Part shown: positions 43,261-55,644 of the stretch, piece after piece | How the letters are laid out: the number at the start of each line of letters is the position of its first letter | How positions within the stretch are numbered: position 1 is the stretch's first letter | Assembly (NCBI GenBank): GCA_946406115.1 | Contig: OX291550.1 | Coordinates: 3,524,803-3,588,802, forward strand | Direction of reading: 5' to 3' | DNA: 64,000 nucleotides | Source: Apoda limacodes | Lineage: Eukaryota; Arthropoda; Insecta; Lepidoptera; Limacodidae | Notes under the pieces: generated by a model | The model's input: only the letters and a program-made list of their open reading frames with translations | Database searches by the model: none | Told to the model about the DNA's origin: nothing | Position numbers and translations under genes: made by a program

Positions 43261-44074
43261 TAAAATTAATTTAGGATTTGACGATTCAAAAGTGTTCTTA
43301 AAAAACTTACTATTTTACTGGATACCCAAACTAAATAGCTCATTATAATGATAAAACATGAGTATGTATTATTTAATACCTGCACTTTTTTGGTAGGTAT
43401 TCCCTAGTTCTTAGCCGTGCACTCCATTAAGTGGAATTTGCAGTGAAATATAATCTAAAAGTAATTACATTACAAATACTGATGACTAACTACAAAATAA
43501 TATTGTTGATGCTTAAAAAAAACAAAAATAACTAATTGTTTGCGTTATTTGTTTAACGCTGACAAAGTATAAGGAAAACACAATTGTAACTCAGCCCAAC
43601 GTCGAAAATAACGACCTATAAATGGCCGACACACCGCGAATAACTCTTTGTAATCGTTTTAAGTCCATTGCCTCGCGCGGATATATTGAATGGTACACAA
43701 AACATAAGCACGCGGCAATGGAAAGGCAGTGGTGTTTGATTTGATCCGATACTTTTTCTCCTTTGAATTTCATGCAGGAGCGTGCGGACCACAGAATAGA
43801 ATTATTACCAGAGTACTTTAATAAAAGACTTTAAACAATTACTTTACCAATATGAATCATATGTGAATTCTAGTAGATTTAGTGCAATTTTAACCAAACT
43901 TCAGTAGGCCAAAGATCACAATGTTGTGTCTTGTTATAGTTATTTGGATATAGGTAATGTAATGCATAACTATGAATCGATAACATACATCTTAGATTCG
44001 TAAACGCGGTGCCAAATTCAAAACTACAGAAAAAGCAGACAAGTGAAGACTGCTCTGTCATGACTGTACAGACA
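43261..44074. other. Intergenic, no gene seen
   Basis: AT-rich. A minus-strand stretch near 43600-43773 (IYPREAMDLKRLQRVIRGVS) is open and looks like a scrap of a dispersed element, but I cannot assign it. Confidence 0.35.
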
Positions 44075-44109
44075 CTGGCCACATAAACTATTGATCTTGA
44101 AACTATTGT

Positions 44110-44230
44110 AAAACAAAACTCCGCCACATGGTATGACAAAAGGTCATTTCCAACGAAATAAATCCATTTAGAACGTCGACATTACCGACAGTCCTCTATG
44201 TAGAGGCTGCATGGAAGCCGAGGAGATATT
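44110..44230 (+). mobile_element. Non-LTR element scrap with CCHC-like block
   Basis: One frame reads DITDSPLCRGCMEAEEI, which resembles the block after the RNase H domain in LOA/I-type LINEs (DSPLCRxCxEAEET). It is very short, so the assignment is tentative. Confidence 0.4.
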
Positions 44231-44239
44231 AGACTAGCT

Positions 44240-45449
44240 CATGTGATGTGTGAAAGCGTAAGCAATCGACAAAGCTCCGGAACAAACCGTAAACCATGGG
44301 CAAAATACTATATTACACCAAATACCTGGATTGCTAGCTAGAAAAAACTGAAGTGGTATAAGTAACCGAAGATAAGCAAATTGGTTACATACATACAATA
44401 TAAGGCTTTGTGCAGAAAGCATACGTCTAACTAACTAAACCCAGTTCCCACCAGCTAAGTTAGGAATCCTAATAGGTACTAACAGTTTTGGTTTCGACGG
44501 TATATCATATTATTGATGACTCATATATTGATAATAAGGATAATTTAGGAAAGTTAAAGAATTGAGATCGGCCATCGTATTCATGGCAAAGACCTATATA
44601 TAAACGTCTTTCGGCCGAGAAAATTTTAATATGAAAAATGTGATAGTTAAAAAGACTTAAAATTTTAAATGAGGCGAATATTAGTGTTACATAATTTTAT
44701 TTAATATAACACTGATTATAAATTATTTATACTTTTAGTTGTTTTTTACATATTGTGATGTTTTAATTTGAGAATACTATAAATACCTATGTTGTGAAGT
44801 TGTTATTTTGCCGAATTTCTAATTTTATAAAACACAATGTGTGTGTTTGTTTGTATGTTTACTCTAGAGATCTAAACCTTATTTAAACGTCTTCCACTAT
44901 CGTGTAAGAAATTTATTTAGTAATAAGGATCGCAGATTTTTTGAAAAGCGCCAGCGGTGACATAGAAAATAAAAGTTCTATTCATAAATGTAAGCGTATT
45001 AAGATCATAACTTTAAAAGTACATCAAGATAAAACTAACCTGAACACACAAGGATTAAAGCTCGAGCCGCCAGGCTAGGGGGCGATGCAGGCGAGTCTGT
45101 GACAATCAATACTTACGAATTTCATACATTTTTTTATATCTAACTTACAATATGTTTGAACAAATATTTGTGTAAAATGGCGCGTAGATTCCTATTTCGC
45201 CAAGCCCCTTCCACAACAAAGCCGCCATAAGCCTTTGTTTTGCTGTGACTAACAAAAAATAACATTACCGATCTAGTCTGGTTATGTAAATAAAACCCTC
45301 GTGTGTTTTATAAGAAGAGCTGAGGAGCAATGCAATTGTGTTGAAAATTAGAATTTTTACTATAAATTTTATTCTTCTTTAATTAAAACTGTGCAGTAAT
45401 AATGTACCCGATTACCTAGATCATTTCTATTTTTTTAAGTTTCTATTTT
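44240..45449. other. Intergenic, no gene seen
   Basis: AT-rich DNA without a supportable coding frame, RNA gene or clear repeat. Confidence 0.4.
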
Positions 45450-45575
45450 ATACCACTAAGATAGCAAACAAGCTTACGGTCCGCCTGATGTTACGCGGTC
45501 ACCGAAGCTAATAGCAATGGACCCTCGGAACACCAACACCATAACTCGCACGTTGCCGAACCTTTAAAGCGCTAA
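45450..45575 (-). mobile_element. CR1-like LINE 3' end
   Basis: 'ttttataccactaaga', 'caaacaagcttacgg' and 'cgcacgttgccga' match 7395-7505. The coding part is lost after a few codons. Confidence 0.8.
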
Positions 45576-45599
45576 CAATCTTTTTATATTTACCTCTAT

Positions 45600-45870
45600 T
45601 AATGATATATTTCTCATAAAGGCTACATAACTACACATGTTTGTATAAACATGACTATCAAAACTAAAGTATTCGCCAACATCAGAAAAGAACGGACAAT
45701 CCGAACAAATACTCGAGATGGAGATAGTTTGAGTCCGTGGCAAGCACATAGGCTACTTGAAAACGTCAAGCGTGACTCGGTTTTTTTTTTTATAATTGAT
45801 AAGTTGCCGTTGAAATCAAACACCTATAACCGAATTTAGGGCGGGTGGAAATGCGGGCAAAAGCTAGTTA
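45600..45870 (-). repeat. Lepidopteran dispersed repeat (same family as 63.6 kb)
   Basis: The reverse complement runs 'tagcttttgcccgc', 'cacccgccctaaatt', 'ttcaacggcaact', 'gcttgacgttttcaagtagcc', 'gactcaaactatctcc'. This is the same order as 63585-64000. Confidence 0.65.
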
Positions 45871-46164
45871 TTTATAATTTTAAAGATGTTCCGTTGTATA
45901 AAGACCTAAATACCGGTCTGATACTTACAGCTAAAAAAAATAAACTCGACCGCTAAGTAAGTTCTTTGAAAACATTTCTCAATTCAATACCACAATATAA
46001 CGTAACATGACAACCAGCTGGGTGTCGATTTCATAACATACTTACGTTGTGAATCATATACTCGTTAGATGTCCAGCGGGGAGATTGTGTAACTTTAATG
46101 GTAAACGTTTAAAAATTCCATTACCACTCATTACTGCGCGCGTTGGTATTGTGTCAAGAATATA

Positions 46165-46770
46165 TGGCATGGCATGTAGCCTAGACATAGCAAAAGCGTT
46201 TGGTCGGGTCTGACACTATGATCTTCTTTCGAAGTTGTCATCTTACAGACTGCCCGAGGAATTGTGCAAATGGGTGGCTAGCTTTTTGTCTGGCAGACAC
46301 ATACGAGCCGCATTAATGCTGGTGAGACGGGACACCCAGTGAGGCTTTGTGCTCTCTCCTACGCTGTTTCTACATTATGTTGTCTACAAACATTGCTATG
46401 CGGACAACAGTACTAGAAACGCTTATTACACGGGCTGTCCTTCCCTCCCTTGTTCTTTTTTGGAAGGAAATCGCGGAAAACTTCCAAGGTCTTCGACTGG
46501 GGATGGGAAAATTTAGTGCTATTCAACCCTACGAAGACACGAGTCTGTGCATTCACCGTTAAGAAAACCCATTCACTAAGGTCCCACAGTTCCACGACCC
46601 GTGTTGACATTTACAGCGTCGCAGTAGCTCTGGTGTCTCATAAACTTGGTCTACTCAACAGGGCAATATTTCATCTTTTCATTACCTAGATTATATTAAA
46701 GGCTCGGCAACGGGTGATTGTGTTGCCGGCGCGCATCGGTTGCGGTGACCGCTTATTATCAAAAACGGGC
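46165..46770 (+). pseudogene. CR1-like LINE fragment (RT domain, decayed)
   Basis: Plus-strand homology to the RT of the intact copy: SLDIAKAF, then LCKWVASFLSGR, then a broken YADD region ('tgctatgcggacaacag'), and a jump to the 3' end. Deletions and stops are throughout. Confidence 0.8.
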
Positions 46771-46976
46771 GTTTTTTTTTAATTATTTTCTTTAATAAAT
46801 TGCTGAATTCTTAATTTAGAAATTACCTTTGATCTATCATTTAATTACTTAATTTTAAGATGTTTTTAAATATTTATAATTAGCAGAGAGTCGTTCGCTG
46901 ATCAGCACCATAAAGGTTGATAAAGCAATTTGGTCTATTAGTTCTCAATACACATAACAAGATCACGTAAATATGT

Positions 46977-47110
46977 ACATACATACGTGCACATACATAC
47001 GTGCACATACATACGTGCACATACATACGTGCACATACATGCGTGCACATACATACGTGCACATACATACGTGCACATACATACGTGCACATACATACAT
47101 ACATACACAT
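46977..47110 (+). repeat. 14-bp minisatellite, 8 units, strictly alternating purine-pyrimidine
   Basis: Unit ACATACATACGTGC, eight copies at 46977-47088 with a single A-to-G change in copy 5, followed by an (ACAT)n tail to 47110. Every base alternates purine and pyrimidine, a known Z-DNA-favouring pattern. The ORFs that cross it on both strands are products of the repeat. Confidence 0.95.
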
Positions 47111-47689
47111 TGTCGCTTAAAAATACGATCACAAACGATTCTTTAGATGTCTTAAAACATAAACAAATAAATTGAAGATAACTTAAATTAAAGCAAAGCT
47201 GGAAATTGTAAATTAAGTGCCTAGTTTTCGACCACGTACACTATAAATAAGATAACTAAATAACTTTATTGAAATATTTACTAACATAACGTGGGATAAT
47301 TGTTATCTCTTGACGACAGGACGTCGGTAATAATAGACTTCCCGCAGATATATTTTCATTTCAAGTTGTGTGTCTTTGCTTTTTAAATATTGTATCATTG
47401 TTAATTTGTTTTGCATGTTTTTTGAAAATTATTTCCATGACACGAATGGTTTCCGACGTCTAGTTATTTGTATATTTTGTATTTTTGTGTGTGGTCTGTC
47501 TAGACCGATGTACATACAATATGTAAAGACAAGCAAAGGCTGCTCTCGCATCCCTGGACAAACACCACTCTGTCGCACAAACTACTGCAACTTAGTAGGA
47601 AAAACCTGCGCCACCTATGTAGGCATCTTTTAATTGCGTTGTTAGAAGTTCTGAGAAGTTTGATTTTTCACTGATTCAAGGGATTGCAG
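47111..47689. other. Intergenic; one cysteine-rich open stretch
   Basis: AT-rich. An open plus-strand stretch at about 47505-47630 encodes a cysteine-bearing peptide (GCSRIPGQTPLCRTNYCN). It is preceded by 'tctgtctag' and contains a possible GTAGGC donor. An exon is conceivable but not supported. Confidence 0.25.
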
Positions 47690-47818
47690 ACCTGAGTATT
47701 CGATATAAATTTTAGCTTGATACCTTCACGCGTTCTTGAGAAAAAGGGTATTGAGAGACAGACAAAAATGTGATCCTAATACGGTTCCGTTTTCTTCTTT
47801 AGAGGTACGGAACCCTAA
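47690..47818 (+). repeat. Dispersed repeat 3' tail
   Basis: Contains 'gagagacagacaaaaatgtg', 'cggttccgttt' and 'aggtacggaaccctaaaaa', the ending shared with the 40245-40535 family. Confidence 0.55.
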
Positions 47819-47913
47819 AAATATACTTAATAAAAACTAAGAAAGTAACAAAAAACCTTTACTCTTAAGCATGTTCTTATACAATATGCTTGTTTTATCT
47901 ATATGTACAGTCC

Positions 47914-47965
47914 AGTCGGGGCCTACGCCGCTTGATTTCACGAAGCGGCAGCGAACACCCCGACT
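47914..47965. other. Nested inverted repeat (hairpin-forming)
   Basis: Outer stem AGTCGGGG (47914-47921) with CCCCGACT (47958-47965). Inner stem GCCGCTT (47927-47933) with AAGCGGC (47943-47949), with a 9-nt loop. It is GC-rich in an AT-rich field. It could be the core of a repeat or a structured transcript. Confidence 0.55.
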
Positions 47966-48361
47966 ACACTTACTCTGTAGCAAAGTGTACACGACAGTTA
48001 GATTAAGCATTAACCCATTCGTTTCTCTATAGCGCTATTAAGTGATGGATAAAATAGTTTAAAAAAATCGTACCGAACAAAATAATGCATCTAGTTTTAA
48101 ATTTAGTGTTAAATACTATTAAACAAAACATTATTATGTAACTGCACAAATGTGTATCTCTATTTTTAGTAGCTTCACGTACATTTGGGTCCAACATTTA
48201 ACGTTAAATCATATTGATATCTACTATATTTTCTAAAATAATTAGGTACATAAAATTTGTGGAGCATCTTCGCATAAATGAAACGAAAGTGTCTTGGGGC
48301 TATATTTTGATTTAATCTAATATTTTATATTATTAAACTAATAAAGTGTTTTCAAAATATA

Positions 48362-48631
48362 CAGGGTGTAAACGCTAAGTAAACTCGATTTTATTTAAAC
48401 TATACACGATATCGAAATACTGATTATTGGTCCTGAAAGAGCTTCTCGTGCTTCTGTATAAATATAATAATGATTTATGAAATAAACTGGTTATATATCC
48501 GAAAATTCGATAATTTCAGCTTCCATACATTTAGTATGGCGACATGGCACTCATTGCATGATACCTAAATAATTTTGATAATATAGTATATGGTTTAGAA
48601 ATAATCGAGTGGACTTAGCGTTTCCACCCTG
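48362..48631. mobile_element. 270-bp MITE with ~30-bp TIRs and TA target duplication
   Basis: The left end CAGGGTGTAAACGCTAAGT and the reverse complement of the right end CAGGGTGGAAACGCTAAGT match over about 27 of 30 positions. TA dinucleotides flank both ends (48360-48361 and 48632-48633). No ORF. TA duplications suggest mobilisation by a Tc1/mariner-type transposase. Confidence 0.85.
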
Positions 48632-48639
48632 TATATACC

Positions 48640-51315
48640 TACACAACATAATGTAACAAAAACATGTAATTTAATTTATAACTGGTAAGTTAAGGTGAGA
48701 CTTTAATAAAAAAGCTAAGCCATATAGATATATAAAAGGCCATTTTCCATTAAAACAAAAATTATATGGATGTAGGGTGTTAATAGATATCGTACAATTG
48801 ACTGAAGAGCTTCATTAAAAATGAGAAATGATAAGAATAGAGACAAAATGTTGCTTAGTTGCTTTAAGATGTTTAACCACAGCTGAAACATTCATTTCAT
48901 ATACAGTCAGTCATCGTCATTGATAAATTTGACAACGTCAAGACAGTCACGGAGCCGCGACAAAATGTATGACTGGATCCTCAGCACCTGACGTGGAGCC
49001 ATATGTGTGACGGGACATAGGCGAGTCGGGTGCGCACGCCCCAAGCCTAATGATTGCTCTGGCCAGACGCCTTCGATGGTCGACTGAATAAAAGATTGTT
49101 TAGGATGTGATTTAACATTGGGGTCAGTGTTTGTTTATGCATTACCCAAGTAGATAACCCTATGTAGATTTTACGTAATTTTGTTTAAATCATACTCTCT
49201 TTTCATTTTGTAAATACCTATATGTAGGCACAAGACGGTGTCCTATAAAGCAACTAAAAATATTGTTAATACTTATGTATTTCGTCAGTGTATGACCTAT
49301 TTGAGATGGCGGCTTGTTTTTGAGCCTGGTAAGGTATGCCTAATGGAGTCTAGCTAACTTGAATGTAGAAAATGGGGTTTTGTCTGATATCGATGGTTAT
49401 GTTGTGTTAATATATCGTTTGATCATTTAGTGTTATTGGGTGTTTAGGGTCTTACCCCTGCTTCCCAATTTTAATGAGGTAGCAAATATTTAATTTTTTT
49501 ATCCAATAATTTTCTTTTCTTACTTTTTTTACTATTTTTTTTTGGGCCTATTAATACGATGTTAATGTTCCTGCATATTTATTTTTATTTCTTAAAAATA
49601 TGTTACTGTTCATTATATGTAAATAAAATATTACACTCGGGGTCTTATACCCATGGATGACTGAATTTTCCATGTATAAACAATTGTAAACTAGGTTATT
49701 TTACATTAACTCTAGGCACGTATTTTAGGATACTATTATACTTATTCTGGAAATTGCAATTGTACCTACTACCAAGCAATATGGGGCTATTTCTTTTTTC
49801 TACAGTTATGTACGTTTGTTACCAAAATCTTGTACCCTGAAAAAAAATGTGCAATGAATGGTACAATATTTGATTTACTACAATGCGTATCAGTCATGTA
49901 ATAAATATTGTTTTTTGTATATTGCCAAGTACCTACTAGTATTTTTCCGAATTTGAGAAGGTTTTGCAGTAACACACAGGTCTATTCGATAAATTACGGT
50001 CGTAATTTTTAAAGCTATCTCATAAGACTGAAAAAAATATATATCCGACCATGGCGCAGCAAAGTATTGGATATTTAAGTACCTACCTCTCAGCAATGTT
50101 TCTATATTGTTAACCGCTGTCGCATACTACCATTTCTTTCAATTCTGAGGATAAACTAATTATAATTTTTTCACAACACGCCTATCATACTTAGATTTTG
50201 CAGCACGTAAGTTGAACCAAAATGGCGGTCGCCGCGCAGGTACAGTTACGGACAATAGTACTAACGAATGTTTCGTGCGTGGCCCGTAATTTCTCAAATT
50301 TTTATATGAAATTCAACAGTAAAAAAAATGCCATAAAACACTAAGGGGTTAAAAGTTGTAAATGTATTTTAATCACTGCCACTCATTGGTAACGGCGGTA
50401 GGACACTTACATACTTTTAAATTGGCATAAACTTAGGCCAGAAGTTGCGACTTTGAAAACTTTATGAAAACTTAAGTGCGTGATTGTACCCCATGGCCTG
50501 TGTTGTTATGATTCCGCGCTGATCCTCGCGTGGCACCGCTTTCCCCCCATCAATGGACCCGAAAATGTGTTACTGCGCATGGTTCAACTCACGTGACGCG
50601 ACTTATAAGTAGGTTACACATGTGTGCCTAATATAATAGCTGTCACAAAATTGTGAAATCGGTAACTGTCTCTGATGATGTAGCTAATATAAATAAATTC
50701 TGTTTTTACCAAGCGAATTGTAAAATATGTGTTGCAATAGCGGTCACCGTCACTTTTCTATTGTAGACAATTTGTTATATCCATTTGTTTGAAATTTTGT
50801 CACAAAAACTTATAATAGATAGGCACTTACAATTGCAGTTTTTAGGATCTTTTTACATATTTGGTAATGTATTTATCATATTGTATCATATTAGGACTAA
50901 GGACAATTAATTTAGACATTGAATATGGCTTCGACTTATACTGTGACAAAGATGGGAATGGGTATGAGGTCATACCTATGAGATTGTATGAGCGCCATAT
51001 TTTTTCTATCCCATTTTGTATTAGAGTTGGTTATGCTATATAGTATATAGTAATATGTTAAGTTGTACAATTATTCGACGTCCAGAAGTGCTTGTAATGC
51101 GTCTAAATTGAATAAATAGGTACGATTTTTAATTGGTTTTTCATTTACCAGAGTTTCTGTTAGTTATCATTTGATCTACCAGTATCAAGGAGATGTACCT
51201 ATAGTGCAAACATATGTTGGATACCTAGTATTTGCTTACCTGCCTATAACTTCTATAAAACTATTAAAGAACTTTAAAAAGAAGGGTAACTTGGGATACT
51301 TGTCCGAATATATTT
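48640..51315. other. Intergenic, no gene seen
   Basis: AT-rich. Around 48900-49090 is somewhat GC-richer without a recognised feature. An ATGGCGGTCGCCGCGCAG string before a GTACAG at about 50222-50240 looks like a tiny first exon but lacks support. Confidence 0.4.
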
Positions 51316-51317
51316 AT

Positions 51318-51660
51318 TACTAGCTGTTTGTGGCCGACATCACCCAGTTCTTTAGTTTTTTTAGCAAAAATATAATCCAAAGTTCCGACTTGTTTGGTCT
51401 TTTATACAAACCTTATAGTGACGAATAAAAATAAATCTTCCAAATCGGTCGAGCCATTCTCAAGTAATGATCTTTCATACCTACATGCGGCAATCGATTT
51501 TCTTTTATGAAGATTTTACTCGTATTATAAGTGAACTGTAAGAGGCTATATTGCCTAATTTTTTTTTTTTTTTGTAAATGTATCTCCAAATCCGCTGAGC
51601 AGATCCTACGCAAATCTAATGACTGTGCTCTTTGGGATACGGTTCAGACCCTGAAAAACG
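51318..51660 (+). repeat. Dispersed repeat resembling a LINE 3' tail
   Basis: 'actagctgtttgtggccgac', then 'caaaccttatagtgacgaa', then 'aaatcggtcgagccattctc' follow the order of a common lepidopteran 'tagctgtt...aaatcggtcca' repeat. Diverged. Confidence 0.5.
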
Positions 51661-53590
51661 TGAAAACACGACTAATTAACTTTTGCTCGATAGAAAAATG
51701 AAAAGCCTTTCAATGTTTTTTTTTTAAATTGTAGCAAAGAAATCTACAACGTTCTAAATGCTAGTAGCTTACAACTTTGGTAAAGCAAAGCCGTTATAGT
51801 GCTTTAAACCCAGAGAAAAAACAGTTTTTGATAACAATGATGTATAATTAACTATTAATTTATTTCAATGAAAATCTCGAGTCGAGATGTAGCTGCACTA
51901 ATCACGCAAGCTCAGGTACATATCGCGTTATCCTTGTTTTAACTCTCACGTAGTACGTATTGAACATCAGTGAAGACATATGGCAGCAGGTAATGCCGAC
52001 GCATTTAGGAAACAAAATCAGTTTTCGTCAACTAACATTTTCGGGGGGTGCAACGCATATTTACAGACTATCAAAGGTCTCATGATATGAATTATTGATA
52101 CCTAGAGTTGGACAGGAGCTAGACGAGGAGCTAGTGTACAGTCATTTGACTTAATATACATATGCAAAGGTGTTATGTTACTATTTAAGCTAAACTCTGG
52201 TAAAATAACTGACGAATTTTTCGTTTTTTTTTATTTTTAATCCATAACTGTTTATCAACTTGTAGCGGGAACTTATTTTATGACAAGGAATTTCAAGTAA
52301 CCACTAAGCTAAAAACTTGCTGTTATAGATTTTTTTTAAACTTATTTGACATAATTGTAATTAATTAATTAATTTTCAATTTTTCCGCTGCGCTATTTGC
52401 AAAAGGCTTATTTTATACATACAATCTTGATCCATAAGTAGATCTACCTGAGATCGCCACGGTAACGTGATATGCCCCTCCAACTTTTCACTACTACGTG
52501 CGTTAGTAGGTATTTAAAAAAGGTGCTCTGTTAATTATTTTATTGATTGTAAGAAAAATACATTATTTAAAAAATCAATCTTTTTTTATAATTATTTTAC
52601 AACTAAAAATCTTAAGAACAAGTTGTTCTGTCAGTGATAATGTGCCACCAGAATACATTTCCCTACTACAGTTCACCGCGTCTCAAATAATCCAAGTTTT
52701 GTGTCTTTCTGTATACCTATAATAATACCTATTGATATTCTAAATGGTAAAAACTGGACTAAAATCCACAGCTGTTAAGTTAAATACCTACGCGCCTTTT
52801 AAAAAAATCTTATTTAATCTTAGTTTTGGGCCGGTCATATTACCTAAATATTTGGTCTACTCAATGTGTAAGTATATTATTATTCAAAATTTATAAAAGC
52901 TTAAAACATTGCATTTGACTAGAGACGTTTTGATCTCTATGTATAAAAATGTGGGTCCAAAAGGCCTGCCTCGGCCTGGCTATTGTTTTATGATTAGCAA
53001 ATGTGGACAATGCGTCCCTCCTACTCGCTCGACATAAAATCCCTAGGTAGGTACAGTACAGTATCGGCATCAGCTACACCACACGAGAGATCGGGTGTAT
53101 ACTTATAGCCGTTGTTGTTAGTTTCAGGATATATGGCAAGAACAGTTTAGAAATTAAAAGTGATCGATTGCCTTAGCACATTAGCCTAGATAATTCAAGT
53201 CTTTTAAAAAATGTTATTCCCGACATGTGTGCGAGTAATAAAAAAATTAAGACAGTCATGAGGTCTGTCGCCAGAAGTAAAAACTTCTATCATCCGAAAC
53301 AGCATATATTATAGTACTTTCATTCGTATTAGCATATCAATGTCGCTAAACCATAAGACTTAATACCCATCTAAAATTGGCCTAACGTGCCTATAGAAGA
53401 TAATAATTCAGAAATACAAATTACAAATTACATTTTGATGGTATGATTTAATTGACTATTAACTTTATGTCAAAAAGCCAATTTAAAAAATAAATGATGA
53501 AAACAAGAATTAATAGCATCACAGCGTATACAAAAAAAAAAAATACATTAAATTTTCAATCATACTTTTAAAAAATACTGTCTAACAGTG
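51661..53590. other. Intergenic, no gene seen
   Basis: AT-rich DNA with poly-A/T runs and no supported frame. Confidence 0.4.
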
Positions 53591-53596
53591 GTGACG

Positions 53597-53850
53597 GCGC
53601 CAGGACCAACTTGTACCTATTTGTTGTAGTCAGGGCCACCAACTTGCCGACATGAAAACTAACGCTCGAATCCAAGTTGAGCACATGGAAGCTCGCGCGT
53701 GAAGCCGAACAGAGCGAGCCGAGGCAGCAGCCGGTGAGCGCCAGGACCAATTTGTACCTATTTATTGTAGTCAAGGCGACCAACTTGGCAAAATGAAATC
53801 TAGCACTCGAATCCAAGCAGAGCACATGAAAACTAGTGCAGGAACCAAGC
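53597..53850. repeat. Direct tandem duplication, 141-bp period
   Basis: Copy 1 (53597-53737) and copy 2 (from 53738) share 'gcgccaggaccaa.ttgtac', 'gtagtca.gg.gaccaacttg' and 'ctcgaatccaag..gagcac'. About 80-85% similar. The minus-strand ORF across it (53568-53825) shows the same peptide twice and is a by-product of the repeat. Confidence 0.8.
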
Positions 53851-53859
53851 GAAGTGCGA

Positions 53860-55644
53860 AAATAGAATCACTTTTGTAAAGTTTGACAGTGTACCGTAGG
53901 GTTTTTATGAGGTGCACCTCCAAAAAAAATTAATAGGATATTTTAACAAATAAGCGAAGACGTATAGTCAACGTCGACGATAAGTTTAGACACTATTGGT
54001 TAGAAAAAAAAATATGCTTTATCATAGTCAAAGCGGGACCTATGAATAACGTACACGGCGCGCACGGATGCCATGGCAGAGAAGGACGGATTTTATTTTG
54101 TACACTCATCTATATTTTAGCACTACAGTATATAATATTTGGAACATACTTTAAGGTTTTAACATGCATTACATGGCCATGATCAACAGATTGCTACCTT
54201 CGTATCAAAGACTTACGTTCTATCTCAAAATAATGTGTCACCACAGGGAGTCATCGTAACTGAAAATAAGTTGTAGTACCGAATAAAAGTAAGAACTCCC
54301 CAATTCGGGTTAATCACTTGGGTTAACTTTAGTAGGGTTGGTAACACCAAAATTACGCACACAGATGTAAAAATGATGAAAATTTACACACCATTGATCC
54401 TATTATCTGTGCCATTGATAGGAAAATGGCTCGTAACACAGTTTGATATTGTTTCGGACACGGTATCTAGACGTATAAGTCATCTTTGATAATTACCCTA
54501 TTTTTAATGTTAACAGCTCTACGAATAATTTACGCACTACCCATGCAGACGATCATACTCCGACGCACCTTATATCTTTACTGAATAACTCGCAAATTAC
54601 CAGGATTTTGCAGCTTTTGCGCGGTGGTGCAAAAAATCACGACATAGATGGCGACCGGGTCTATGTTATTGAGCGGTGTTGCTCGATAACTACTGAATTT
54701 ATTTACTTGTTAAATTAAAGTGCTTGTAATGAAAATAATTAGGTTAAGAAAGATAAGATATTAAAAACAAAACAAATTCTAAAACGTTTTACCTTTTCTA
54801 AAAAAATAAAGTCTGTTGTGGCTTTTTCAGGTTAATAAACTTTAAATCAGACAGCTACGTGCTTGGCAGTTCAAAAAATCGCGAGAAAGATGGAGGCTAG
54901 GTCACTACGAGGCTAAATCTTATATTGCTCTAATTTTATTTTCATATTTAGAAGCTAGCTAAACGACCGTGTCAAATGTGTTTCTTCATATATTTAAATA
55001 AAACAACGAGGAATACGATACTTTGTTATTTTTTGTAATTATTGAGTACATTTTAATTTGTTCATTATTTTATTATATATAACCGAAGATTGCTTTGGCG
55101 CAATTATTGCGTATTTAATTAAACCCTGTGGTCTCTTTCAGTTCTAAACAAGTAGTATTCTAAACAGTCTATGTAAGGCGTAACATGTTTATGCCAGGCT
55201 ATATGGATCTAATTTCCAACAGGCTTCCTGAGCTTTTAGGGAAGTTTTTAAAACTTAAAAAAAAAAAAAACTCAATTTCTTAGTTTCTGTCCTTTTTTTT
55301 TGTACTGTCATTATTTATCATCAGTAACAACATAAAACTATAGGTATATTTTTGATATTTAAAATTGACTATGTATGATTCATAATAATAGTAGTAGTAT
55401 AGTGTAGATCATAAAACAAAATATTTTTCCTTATTTTCAGGTAATCCAACAGCAGCTTAAGATTTAGTACTCCGTTATTTTTAAATTTTATCTTGACGTA
55501 ACACTGATGGTGGCTATGTGTTTCTAAACGAATGCCATTAAATAAATCAATCAATCAATTTGTTTTTGTTTTGGTCTATAAAAATTTATAACCTATGTTT
55601 CTTTAAACCATAGCAAATATAAGTATATCAAAAGTAAGTAGATA
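53860..55644. other. Intergenic / 5' flank of gene B
   Basis: AT-rich. Two loosely similar strings ('caaaaaatcacgacatagatgg' near 54628, 'caaaaaatcgcgagaaagatgg' near 54873) hint at an old duplication. The stretch just before 55645 should include the gene B promoter, but no core element stands out. Confidence 0.35.

Noticed and set aside
46977..47110. Possible CRISPR-like array
   Set aside because: The units are contiguous without spacers and the context is an insect genome.
46880..47175. ORFs on both strands full of YVCARMYVH or HIHTCTYI repeats
   Set aside because: They are translations of the 14-bp minisatellite, open in several frames at once.
50222..50245. Tiny first-exon-like ATGGCGGTCGCCGCGCAG followed by GTACAG
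   Set aside because: Six codons cannot be judged, and no acceptor-bounded continuation in frame was found.
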